5,527 nt of DNA, taken from assembly GCA_937893635.1 (NCBI GenBank), contig CALBGF010000027.1, positions 1 through 5,527 on the forward strand. Reading direction: 5' to 3'. The stretch comes from an uncultured Mollicutes bacterium (GTDB lineage: Bacteria; Bacillota_I; Bacilli_A; RFN20; CAG-826). Position numbers and translations under genes: made by a program. Below, one piece after another: positions 1 to 5,527 of the stretch (the stretch's first letter is position 1; each line of letters starts with the position of its first letter). The notes under the pieces are model-generated. The model was not told where the DNA came from, searched no databases, and saw only the letters and a program-made list of their open reading frames with translations.

Positions 1-7
1 AAAAAAA

Positions 8-34
8 TTAGCACTCTACTATTGACATTGCTAA
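8..34. promoter_or_regulatory. Upstream CIRCE-like operator (HrcA site 1)
   Basis: The left arm TTAGCACTC (8-16) matches the CIRCE consensus perfectly. A 9-nt spacer follows, then the right arm CATTGCTAA (26-34), which differs from GAGTGCTAA at two positions. The TTAGCACTC-N9-GAGTGCTAA geometry is exact. The site covers the -35 hexamer of the clpB promoter, and part of the right-arm degeneracy (the C at 26) coincides with the TTGACA sequence. HrcA binding here would block RNA polymerase. The site is weaker than the downstream CIRCE and could be a secondary operator. Confidence 0.7.
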
Positions 35-49
35 AATTGAGTATATACT
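22..49 (+). promoter_or_regulatory. clpB sigma-A promoter
   Basis: A perfect -35 TTGACA (22-27) is followed by a 16-nt spacer and a -10 TATACT (44-49). Transcription should start near 56, inside the second CIRCE, giving a leader of about 40 nt. One operator covers the -35 and another covers the start site. This is the expected layout for a HrcA-repressed, heat-inducible gene. No sigma-32 or sigma-B-type sequence and no CtsR heptad repeat was seen. Confidence 0.82.
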
Positions 50-53
50 ATAG

Positions 54-80
54 TTAGCACTTGGATAATAAGAGTGCTAA
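54..80. promoter_or_regulatory. Downstream CIRCE operator (HrcA site 2)
   Basis: TTAGCACTT (54-62), a 9-nt spacer (63-71) and GAGTGCTAA (72-80) match the CIRCE inverted repeat with one mismatch in 18 arm positions. The site covers the predicted transcription start and would form a hairpin in the leader, ending 4-5 nt before the ribosome binding site. HrcA, matured by GroEL in known systems, is the expected repressor. hrcA itself is not in the window. Confidence 0.93.
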
Positions 81-95
81 AAAGAGGTGATTATT

Positions 96-2645
96 ATGGA
101 TGATAAAATGACTGAAAAAGTAATTAAGTTGATTAATGTATCAAGTGATGTAGCACGCGCACATCAAAACAATGAAATTGATGTTCCACAATTTTTATTA
201 GCATTATATGAAGATAGCGATTCAATGTTACTTAACATTATGAGCAAAGTTAATGTTAATAAGCAAAGTGTAAAAGATATAATTGATGATTATATCAATC
301 ATAGCGTGTCCTCATCAAATGTTACAAATCCTTACTTATCAAACAATATGTCATCATTATTAAATGATGCAGATGGTTACAAGAAAAGATTTGGCGATGA
401 ATATCTATCAGTCGAACATATAATCTTAGCATTATTTGATAATAAACATTCCATTGTAAGCAAATTGAAAAAAGTCATAAATTTTGATAAAGATAAATTT
501 ATGAAAGCAATTGAAGAAATACGAGGGGGGAATAAAGTGAATAACGCAAATCCTGAAGAAACGTATGAAGTACTTAAAAAGTATGGCCGTGACTTAACTA
601 GCGATGTTGCTAAAGGCAAAATTGACCCTATTATTGGACGTGACGAAGAAATCCGTCGTGTAATGCAAATATTGTCTCGTAAAAGCAAAAACAACCCAGT
701 TCTTATTGGTGAACCTGGTGTTGGTAAAACCGCTATTGTGGAAGGTCTAGCTTGGCGTATTTTTAAAGGCGACGTACCTTTCTCTTTAAAAGATAAAACT
801 ATTTTCGAACTTGATATGGGTGCACTTATTGCAGGTGCAAAATATCAAGGTGAATTCGAGGAACGTTTAAAAGCTGTTCTTAACACTATTACTAAATCTA
901 ATGGTCAAATCATTATGTTTATTGATGAAATCCACTTATTAGTTGGTGCTGGTAAAACTCAAGGCGCTATGGACGCTGCTAACTTATTAAAACCTATGTT
1001 AGCCCGTGGCGAATTGCATTGTATTGGTGCTACTACATTGGATGAATATCGTAAATATATTGAAAAAGATCCTGCTTTCGAACGTCGTATGCAAAAAGTT
1101 ATGGTTGATGAGCCAACTGTTGAAGATACAATTTCCATCATCCGTGGTTTAAAAGAAAGATTTGAATCACACCATGGTGTACAAATTCTTGACTCCGCTA
1201 TTGTGGCTGCGGCAACCTTATCAAATCGATATATTTCTGATCGTTTCTTACCAGATAAAGCAATCGATTTAATTGATGAAGCTTGCGCGGCAACTAGAAT
1301 GCAAATTGACTCTATGCCAGTTGAACTTGATGAAATATCAAGAAAATTAATGCAATTACAAATCGAACGTGTTTCCTTAGCAAAAGAAACTTCTGATGCT
1401 TCTATTAAAAGATTAAAAGAAATGGATGGAGAAATTGCTAACTTAACACAAAAGCAAACGGAATTAACCGCTAAATGGCAAAAAGAAAAAGACGAATTAT
1501 ACAAAGCTAAAAACGCTAAGAAAGATCTTGAATTAGCTAAGATTGAACTTAATAAAGCTTTGTCTAATGCTGATTTTGAAAAAGCCGCTCGATTACAATA
1601 TCAAACAATACCTGATTTAGAGAAACTTATTAAAGAAGACGCTAATAAGGTTAAAGAAGGTAGAATGCTTGATGAAGTAGTTGATGAAAGTGATATTGCC
1701 GAAGTTGTAGCTAAATGGACTGGCATTCCAGTTTCTAGACTTAATACTTCTGAATCTGAAAAGTTATTACATCTAGAAGATAACTTAAGAAAACGTGTTA
1801 TCGGACAAGATGATGCTTTAAAGAAAGTTAGTGACGCAATCTTACGTTCACGTGCTGGTATTAGTGATGAACATCGTCCAATTGGTAGTTTCCTATTCTT
1901 AGGTCCTACTGGTGTTGGTAAAACTGAAGTTGCTAAAGCTCTAGCGGAAAACTTATTCGATAGTGAAGATCAAATTGTTCGTATTGATATGTCTGAATAT
2001 ATGGAAAAATTCTCCGTATCGCGTTTATTAGGTGCCCCACCAGGATATGTAGGATATGAAGAAGGCGGCCAACTTACTGAAGCTGTTCGTAGAAAACCTT
2101 ATTCAATCGTCTTACTTGATGAAATTGAAAAAGCACACCCAGATGTCTTTAACATCTTATTACAAGTACTCGATGATGGTCGTTTGACTGATTCAATGGG
2201 CCGTGTAGTAGATTTCAAAAATACTATTCTTATTATGACATCTAATATTGGTTCTGAGTATTTGCTTAATGGTGTTACTAAAGAAAATGAAGAAAAAGTC
2301 GAAAACGAATTAAAATCTAGATTTAAACCAGAATTCTTAAATCGTATTGACGATATCATCTTCTTTAACCCATTAACTAAAGATATCATTGGTAAGATTG
2401 TTCTTAAATTTATTAACAATCTTGAAACTCGATTATCTAAACTTCAAATTCAATTAACTTTAACTGATAAAGCTATTGATGCGATTGTTGATCAAGGATT
2501 CGATCCAATCTATGGTGCTCGTCCAATTAAACGATTCATTCAAAAAGAAATCGAAACCCCATTATCTCGTAAGATTATTGCTGGAGAAATCGAAACTAAC
2601 TCCAAAGTTACCATCGATTTTGATAACGGATTTGTCTTTAAATAA
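96..2645 (+). CDS. clpB: ATP-dependent disaggregase ClpB (Hsp100)
   Basis: The product is an 849-aa cytosolic hexameric AAA+ chaperone. With DnaK/DnaJ/GrpE, this family extracts and threads polypeptides out of aggregates. The domains are: N domain about 1-145; NBD1 with Walker A GEPGVGKT 205-212, pore loop KYQG around Y250, Walker B D277/E278 and arginine fingers R330/R331; a full-length M domain about 400-520; NBD2 with Walker A GPTGVGKT 603-610, pore loop GYVGY 650-654, Walker B D675/E676, arginine finger R750 and sensor-2 GAR 807-809. The long coiled-coil M domain and usual ClpB length separate it from ClpC, ClpE and ClpA. ATG at 96 is chosen because AGGTGA (85-90) lies 5 nt upstream; an earlier in-frame GTG at 87 is part of that ribosome binding site. 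The N domain is more divergent than the ATPase core. The gene stands alone between its own promoter and terminator. A probable second start lies at 537. Confidence 0.98.
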   Translation: MDDKMTEKVIKLINVSSDVARAHQNNEIDVPQFLLALYEDSDSMLLNIMSKVNVNKQSVKDIIDDYINHSVSSSNVTNPYLSNNMSSLLNDADGYKKRFGDEYLSVEHIILALFDNKHSIVSKLKKVINFDKDKFMKAIEEIRGGNKVNNANPEETYEVLKKYGRDLTSDVAKGKIDPIIGRDEEIRRVMQILSRKSKNNPVLIGEPGVGKTAIVEGLAWRIFKGDVPFSLKDKTIFELDMGALIAGAKYQGEFEERLKAVLNTITKSNGQIIMFIDEIHLLVGAGKTQGAMDAANLLKPMLARGELHCIGATTLDEYRKYIEKDPAFERRMQKVMVDEPTVEDTISIIRGLKERFESHHGVQILDSAIVAAATLSNRYISDRFLPDKAIDLIDEACAATRMQIDSMPVELDEISRKLMQLQIERVSLAKETSDASIKRLKEMDGEIANLTQKQTELTAKWQKEKDELYKAKNAKKDLELAKIELNKALSNADFEKAARLQYQTIPDLEKLIKEDANKVKEGRMLDEVVDESDIAEVVAKWTGIPVSRLNTSESEKLLHLEDNLRKRVIGQDDALKKVSDAILRSRAGISDEHRPIGSFLFLGPTGVGKTEVAKALAENLFDSEDQIVRIDMSEYMEKFSVSRLLGAPPGYVGYEEGGQLTEAVRRKPYSIVLLDEIEKAHPDVFNILLQVLDDGRLTDSMGRVVDFKNTILIMTSNIGSEYLLNGVTKENEEKVENELKSRFKPEFLNRIDDIIFFNPLTKDIIGKIVLKFINNLETRLSKLQIQLTLTDKAIDAIVDQGFDPIYGARPIKRFIQKEIETPLSRKIIAGEIETNSKVTIDFDNGFVFK
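523..539 (+). promoter_or_regulatory. Internal RBS and GTG start for N-domain-less ClpB
   Basis: The run GAGGGGGG (523-530) sits 6 nt before an in-frame GTG (537-539, Val148), exactly at the junction between the N domain and the linker before NBD1. Initiation there would give a 702-aa ClpB lacking the N domain. E. coli clpB makes such a short form from a GTG at Val149, so position and codon type both agree. The run forces consecutive GGG GGG codons after ATA and CGA, which stand out in this AT-rich gene and suggest selection on the nucleotides rather than the residues. Actual use is inferred. Confidence 0.62.
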
Positions 2646-2652
2646 AAAAAGG

Positions 2653-2687
2653 AATCCTCAAGCCCTTTATGACTTGAGGATTTTTTT
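2653..2687. terminator. Intrinsic terminator of clpB, probably bidirectional
   Basis: A 10-bp stem AATCCTCAAG (2653-2662) / CTTGAGGATT (2673-2682) with a 10-nt loop is followed by a T run through 2687. On the minus strand the A run 2644-2650 becomes a T-tract after the same stem, so the hairpin can also end transcription of the converging XRE gene, whose stop codon (2688-2686) lies inside the plus-strand T-tract. Confidence 0.93.
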
Positions 2688-3264
2688 AGTTTATTTTGAT
2701 AATTTTTGACCAAATGAATAACGCTAATTGAGCTGGTATTCCAATAAGGAAAATTAGTGGTATTTCAAATTGAAATTGAATAAAGAACGCTAATAATAAT
2801 GTCCACAAAAATATACTTAATACAATCATTTGATCAATTCGTTTATATTGTCTTAAACTAATAGCAATTACTAAAAATGATAAAGGAATTGCCCAAACAA
2901 ATAATTGCCATAATGTTTTACCATTATTTTGCATAGTATAAACAAATACTATGGCCATAATTGTCCAAACAATGGTAACTAATAATGCTGTAACAAGCAT
3001 TTTATTTTTATCTTTGACCTCACTAGGTACATAATCTTTTTTATGTGTTTTACTATCTTCATGAAGTAAAAAATCCACAGTCACATTATATAATGAGGCA
3101 ATAGCCGCTAAAACTTCTATTTCTGGCATAGATTCACCGCGTTCCCATTTAGAGACTGCTTTAGGAGTATAATTTAATTTATCCGCTAAATCTTGTTGGG
3201 TCATATTCGATTCTTTGCGCAAATACTGAATATTTTTACCAATAGTTTCTTTTAAATCATCCAT
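2686..3264 (-). CDS. XRE-family regulator with four membrane segments
   Basis: This 192-aa protein has an N-terminal XRE/HTH_3 DNA-binding domain (about residues 7-66). The TQQDLADKL helix (22-30) and the recognition helix around TPKAVSKWERG (33-43) are clear. A charged linker of about 20 residues follows, then four hydrophobic segments at about 90-110, 118-136, 145-163 and 168-186. The layout suggests a membrane-anchored one-component regulator; the sensed signal and targets are unknown. The start is ATG 3264 because GAGGT (3276-3272) lies 7 nt upstream. An in-frame ATG at 3285 would add seven residues but has no ribosome binding site and lies in the predicted -10. The gene is separated from the upstream tRNA by a terminator and has its own promoter, so it is probably monocistronic. 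It converges on clpB with about 40 nt between stop codons. Autoregulation is plausible from the symmetric sequences at its promoter. Confidence 0.9.
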   Translation of the reverse strand: MDDLKETIGKNIQYLRKESNMTQQDLADKLNYTPKAVSKWERGESMPEIEVLAAIASLYNVTVDFLLHEDSKTHKKDYVPSEVKDKNKMLVTALLVTIVWTIMAIVFVYTMQNNGKTLWQLFVWAIPLSFLVIAISLRQYKRIDQMIVLSIFLWTLLLAFFIQFQFEIPLIFLIGIPAQLALFIWSKIIKIN

Positions 3265-3283
3265 CTTAATTACCTCTATGTTC

Positions 3284-3311
3284 ATATTATCACAAATAAA
3301 TTCGAATTCAA
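3284..3311 (-). promoter_or_regulatory. Promoter of the four-TM XRE gene
   Basis: Read on the minus strand, TTGAAT (3311-3306), a 16-nt spacer and TAATAT (3289-3284) form a reasonable sigma-A promoter. The start would fall near 3277, just ahead of the ribosome binding site, leaving a very short leader. This supports translation from 3264 rather than 3285. Confidence 0.5.
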
Positions 3312-3338
3312 TAAAAAATAAATTGTAAAATGTGATAA
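3287..3338. repeat. Nested inverted repeats at the XRE promoter (candidate operator)
   Basis: TTATCACA (3287-3294) and TGTGATAA (3331-3338) are perfect 8-bp inverted copies about 44 bp centre to centre, close to four helical turns. Between them lies the 10-bp palindrome AATTCGAATT (3299-3308), which overlaps the -35. The first copy overlaps the -10. XRE regulators often repress their own promoters at such sites, but chance AT-rich symmetry cannot be excluded. Confidence 0.35.
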
Positions 3339-3360
3339 AACTACCGCTAGTGGAGATAGT
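3339..3360. repeat. Short imperfect palindrome between tRNA and XRE gene
   Basis: CCGCTAGTGG (3344-3353) is a near-palindrome (CCRCTAGYGG), flanked by ACTA (3340-3343) and TAGT (3357-3360), which can extend the pairing across a 3-nt bulge. Read on the minus strand it is followed by TTTT, so it may be a weak back-up terminator behind the tRNA terminator, or a protein-binding site. The GC content is high for this spacer. Confidence 0.25.
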
Positions 3361-3374
3361 AGAATTGTATTAAA

Positions 3375-3405
3375 CAAACAAAAAACTGATTCATTACAAA
3401 TCAGT
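3375..3405 (-). terminator. Terminator of tRNA-Arg transcript
   Basis: On the minus strand, ACTGATT-like pairing (stem CTGATT 3404-3399 with AATCAG 3391-3386, extended by the A3385-T3405 pair) encloses a 7-nt loop. Six T residues follow (3385-3380). It lies 11 nt beyond the CCA end of the tRNA gene, as expected for a singly transcribed tRNA. Confidence 0.82.
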
Positions 3406-3416
3406 CGTAATCAACA

Positions 3417-3493
3417 TGGCGTCCATAGTGCGATTCGAACGCATGACCTTCCGCTTAGGAGGCGGATGCTCTATCCAGCTGAGCTATATGGAC
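3417..3493 (-). tRNA. tRNA-Arg (anticodon CCU)
   Basis: A full cloverleaf is visible on the minus strand. The acceptor GTCCATA pairs with TATGGAC. The D stem is GCTC/GAGC and the anticodon stem TCCGC/GCGGA. The 7-nt loop CTCCTAA puts CCT at positions 34-36. The T loop is TTCGAAT. The gene is 77 nt including discriminator G and an encoded CCA (3419-3417). It reads AGG arginine codons. The outermost T-stem pair appears to be an A·C mismatch; the other stems look intact. The gene has its own terminator and a candidate promoter, and no other tRNA is adjacent. No integrase or duplicated tRNA 3' end is seen, so there is no sign that it served as an attachment site. Confidence 0.97.
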
Positions 3494-3495
3494 AA

Positions 3496-3537
3496 AAAAA
3501 GTTAAAAGCATTTAGATTTTAACACTTTTAACTTTTT
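3496..3537. terminator. AT-rich terminator-like hairpin upstream of the tRNA
   Basis: AAAAAGTTAAAAG (3496-3508) can pair fully with CTTTTAACTTTTT (3525-3537) around a 16-nt loop. On the minus strand the stem is followed by a T run to 3494, just before the tRNA 5' end, so it could end transcription of the 432-aa gene. Only three pairs are G-C, so the stem is weak for a terminator. It overlaps the candidate tRNA promoter. Confidence 0.5.
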
Positions 3538-3545
3538 AATTACAA
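3516..3545 (-). promoter_or_regulatory. Candidate tRNA-Arg promoter
   Basis: On the minus strand, TTGTAA (3545-3540) is followed after 18 nt by TAAAAT (3521-3516). An upstream TG (3524-3523) makes an extended -10. Transcription would start near 3509, about 16 nt before the tRNA. The -35 is imperfect. Confidence 0.45.
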
Positions 3546-3615
3546 GTCCAAACATTAAAATTGGAAAGGAGCGGCCAAAGAAATGCTTCAGCCACTTAAA
3601 ACTCAAATTTTACTA

Positions 3616-4914
3616 TTATTTCGGATGTGTTTCGTAGAAAATCATTTCGCCTCTATTATCACCGTTTGTTGCGTCAAAATAAGTTGGTGTATCACATGCA
3701 CCATCACGTAATTGAAGTAACCAAACTGTTGTAGTAACAGTCATTCCAAGAAATGAGACAACTTTCTTATAAGTACGATATCCAGTAATTGCTGCTGCAA
3801 AATTGTTACCATAACAATCAGTACTTGTAAAATGCATTAAACCAATATCGTTGTTGTCTAATTCTATTTTTAATTGATCAGTATAATATCCTAAGATATG
3901 TTCTGGAAAAACTTTGAATCGATAGTCCGATCTTCCACTAACATGAAATCCTTGAATCAATAGATCACTGTCACTTGCCCCTGCAATGTCTACTGTTTCA
4001 AGATACTCAAACGATAATGCCCTCAATTCAGCTTCCATCGTTGTTATACGACGGCGATCAGTTGGAATATAACCTCTACTAGTTAAATCATCATAATATG
4101 ATTTTAAATCCATTGTACTAACATCATAATCAATTAATGCATCACGTGGATAATAAGATGTTTCATAGCTTTTATCAATATAATCACATATTACAAGAGC
4201 TACTAAGAATGGTGGTAATTGTTCATAATAGAAATCACCATCGTGTGGCTTTTTATAAAGTGAACTATCGTAAGCCCAAGGCGCCAAAGGACTATAACCA
4301 TAAGCTGTTTCAATAACTTTTGTACTTTCTAGTTTAGCCTTTGATCCATATGCATCTTTTACATAAGCATCTGGATCATAAATATAGCCCATCCCCTCAC
4401 AAAGTTGTCCATCTTTTTTAGCATTAATGCTAGCATCTGGTCCAATTTTTGGTAAATAATTCCAATCTTTTATGGCTGTATCGTATTCGTAAAATCCCCC
4501 AACCTCAAAGAAGCGGATTGCCTGCAAATTGACGCCCCCATTAGATAGGTCAAATGCGACATCGTTTTTAAAAGACATTGCGTGAATCACATTGTCTTCG
4601 CCTGTTAAAATATAACCCGTTTCAAACTTCACTAATTCTCCTTGGATTAGTTCTCCGTCGATAGTTGAAATCGGACAAGATTTTACGAACGATACAGTTG
4701 TTGCACTATATCCCTCAGCAATACGAGCTTCATTATAATCACTCATATGATTAAGGATATAAGTTGTAACCGGTAGGTTATCATTCTTTATAATCAACTC
4801 CGTAGCTACACTCGTGCCATTGTCCTCGTTATAATAAGCACTTTTTTTAATACTATAATTATTGTTTGATAGTCCACCAATTGCCATTGTTGCAACCATT
4901 AATAAACTTTTCAT
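3616..4914 (-). CDS. Hypothetical protein, possible degenerate papain-fold peptidase
   Basis: I do not recognise this 432-aa protein with certainty. It begins with a short signal-like stretch (K2, then hydrophobic residues about 4-14), so export is plausible but weakly supported. Residues about 90-145 resemble the inhibitory propeptide region of C10/streptopain-like peptidases, and 176-192 (GYIYDPDAYVKDAYGS) looks like the following linker. The segment 232-246 (QLPPFLVALVICDYI) sits where a papain-fold active-site helix starting with Cys would be expected, but Pro is found there. Near the C terminus, YGNNFAAAITGYRTYK (368-383) resembles a catalytic-His strand with Asn in place of His. LRDG (402-405) keeps the Asp-Gly of the third catalytic position. 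Cys residues are at 80, 172, 243, 367 and 407. The family assignment is inferred from memory of motifs; the function may be non-enzymatic. The start is ATG 4914, with AAAGGAGG 10 nt upstream inside a leader hairpin. The gene lies 72 nt after the three-TM XRE gene on the same strand and may be cotranscribed with it. Confidence 0.85.
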   Translation of the reverse strand: MKSLLMVATMAIGGLSNNNYSIKKSAYYNEDNGTSVATELIIKNDNLPVTTYILNHMSDYNEARIAEGYSATTVSFVKSCPISTIDGELIQGELVKFETGYILTGEDNVIHAMSFKNDVAFDLSNGGVNLQAIRFFEVGGFYEYDTAIKDWNYLPKIGPDASINAKKDGQLCEGMGYIYDPDAYVKDAYGSKAKLESTKVIETAYGYSPLAPWAYDSSLYKKPHDGDFYYEQLPPFLVALVICDYIDKSYETSYYPRDALIDYDVSTMDLKSYYDDLTSRGYIPTDRRRITTMEAELRALSFEYLETVDIAGASDSDLLIQGFHVSGRSDYRFKVFPEHILGYYTDQLKIELDNNDIGLMHFTSTDCYGNNFAAAITGYRTYKKVVSFLGMTVTTTVWLLQLRDGACDTPTYFDATNGDNRGEMIFYETHPK

Positions 4915-4965
4915 ATATAGAGTTCCTCCTTTCCGCTTTTATAGTATATGGAAAGTCAACTCTAC
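4915..4965 (-). promoter_or_regulatory. Leader hairpin enclosing the ribosome binding site
   Basis: In minus-strand RNA, TAGAGTT (4964-4958) pairs with AACTCTA (4924-4918), and CTTTCC (4955-4950) pairs with GGAAAG (4934-4929). These 13 pairs are interrupted only by GA opposite GAGG, with a 15-nt loop; a G·U pair at 4965/4917 can be added. The 3' arm contains the Shine-Dalgarno AAAGGAGG (4932-4925), and the stem ends 3 nt before the ATG. The loop contains TATACT (4948-4943) and TATAAA (4943-4938), both possible -10 elements, although no good -35 lies at the right distance. The hairpin lacks a T-tract, so it is not a terminator. Translational control is inferred. Confidence 0.6.
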
Positions 4966-4986
4966 TACTATCTATGAATTTACCGA

Positions 4987-5469
4987 TTAGAAAAATAAGT
5001 AGAAAATGTCGAGAATTATTAATAAAATTTTTGTAATTATTTTTATTGACTTATTTTGAAATATGCCAACATTAATATCAGCAAACATAATAAATACAAA
5101 TATAAAGATAGAAAATATTATATCTTCTAAGTATGGTGAATTAAAATTTGTATGTAAAAATACAAGATATTTGAATATTAAAACTAATATTACAAGTATT
5201 GCACTTATAATTATGTGAATAATCATAATATTAGGACTAAATTTCTTTAAATATTGGTCTGGATCTTTATATAACATATCGGTTAAAGAAACATTATAAA
5301 GTTTAGATAGTTTATCCAATGCTTGAAGATCAGGATAACTATCACCATGCTCCCACTTTGATAAAGTTTTTGGTGAAATATGAATATTTCCACTTACTTC
5401 TACTTGTGACAAATGTTTTTCATTACGAATTCTTTCTAACGCTTTGCCGAGTTGGTATGATGATAACAT
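4987..5469 (-). CDS. XRE-family regulator with three membrane segments
   Basis: This 160-aa protein has an XRE/HTH_3 domain at about residues 7-64. The recognition helix lies around SPKTLSKWEHG (32-42), with the usual YPDLQALDKLSKLYNVSLTDML tail helices after it. Three hydrophobic segments follow at about 80-104, 115-133 and 143-160, and the chain ends in the last of them. The layout matches the four-TM regulator in this window, but the membrane parts differ. A membrane-tethered transcription regulator is inferred; signal and target are unknown. The start is ATG 5469, with AAGGTGA (5483-5477) 7 nt upstream; a second purine block AAGGAG (5489-5484) lies just before it. The upstream promoter is not resolvable before the window edge. 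The gene is followed after 72 nt by the peptidase-like gene without a terminator between, so the two may form an operon. Confidence 0.88.
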   Translation of the reverse strand: MLSSYQLGKALERIRNEKHLSQVEVSGNIHISPKTLSKWEHGDSYPDLQALDKLSKLYNVSLTDMLYKDPDQYLKKFSPNIMIIHIIISAILVILVLIFKYLVFLHTNFNSPYLEDIIFSIFIFVFIMFADINVGIFQNKSIKIITKILLIILDIFYLFF

Positions 5470-5527
5470 GATTTCTTCACCTTCTCCTTTTTGTTAATTA
5501 ATACTAAATTGCAAATATATAATGATA

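Noticed and set aside
87..95. GTG at 87 as the clpB start.
   Set aside because: This GTG is inside the AGAGGTGA ribosome binding site that positions ATG 96, and it has no upstream SD of its own.
377..2419. Several open antisense frames within clpB, each of about 100-180 codons.
   Set aside because: They mirror the codon bias of clpB, have no ribosome binding sites and encode no recognisable domain.
2476..2709. Plus-strand frame overlapping the end of clpB and crossing its terminator.
   Set aside because: It is an out-of-frame shadow of clpB that runs through the terminator hairpin.
3417..3493. tRNA-Arg as the integration site of a mobile element.
   Set aside because: No repeat of the tRNA 3' end, no integrase and no phage genes are present in the window.
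3583..3714. A 43-codon plus-strand reading frame after AAAGGAG (3565-3571).
   Set aside because: The SD-to-ATG gap is 11 nt, most of the frame is antisense to the 3' end of the 432-aa gene, and the peptide shows no recognisable pattern. It is probably chance.
3563..4934. GGAAAGGAG (3563-3571) and its inverted copy CTCCTTTCC (4926-4934) flank the 432-aa gene like terminal repeats of a mobile element.
   Set aside because: They are only 9 bp, and one copy is simply the Shine-Dalgarno of the gene. There is no transposase, no target duplication and no longer similarity beside them.
4953..4960. TTGACT on the minus strand (4959-4954) as a -35 for the peptidase-like gene.
   Set aside because: The -10-like hexamers TATACT and TATAAA lie only 5-11 nt downstream, and nothing suitable lies 16-18 nt away. 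It is better explained as part of the hairpin 5' arm.

Overview
The window comes from a low-GC, Bacilli/Tenericutes-like bacterium that uses the standard genetic code. The visible tryptophan codons are TGG, there are no in-frame TGA codons and the genes end in TAA. The evidence for this placement is the strong AT bias, clear AGGAGG-type ribosome binding sites, a CCA-encoding tRNA gene, and a clpB controlled by CIRCE/HrcA sites with no visible CtsR box. That last trait is familiar from Mollicutes and their relatives. The genus cannot be fixed from this sequence alone.

Layout. Positions 1-2687 hold a complete heat-shock unit. A sigma-A-type promoter is bracketed by two CIRCE-like operators, followed by clpB (disaggregase, 849 aa) and a strong intrinsic terminator. 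Everything after this lies on the minus strand, converging on clpB. Read in the direction of transcription from the right edge, the order is: an XRE regulator with three predicted membrane segments (5469-4987), a 432-aa protein of uncertain function (4914-3616), a tRNA-Arg(CCU) gene (3493-3417), and a second XRE regulator with four membrane segments (3264-2686). The stop codon of this last gene lies in the T-tract of the clpB terminator, so one hairpin probably serves both genes.

How the parts may work together. clpB and the tRNA gene are housekeeping genes. The accessory part is the pair of membrane-anchored XRE regulators around the 432-aa protein. That protein begins with a weak signal-like segment and ends in a region resembling a papain-fold (C10/C39-like) peptidase. 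The expected catalytic Cys and His appear to be replaced, so it may be a pseudo-peptidase. Its start codon follows a nested hairpin whose 3' arm contains the Shine-Dalgarno sequence and whose loop contains -10-like sequence. Read-through mRNA from the upstream regulator could therefore be translated differently from locally initiated mRNA.

The most noteworthy points are the SD-sequestering hairpin, the degenerate peptidase-like protein beside a membrane-bound regulator, the double CIRCE around the clpB promoter, and an internal GTG start in clpB with its own purine-rich ribosome binding site. I see no CRISPR array, insertion sequence or integrase.
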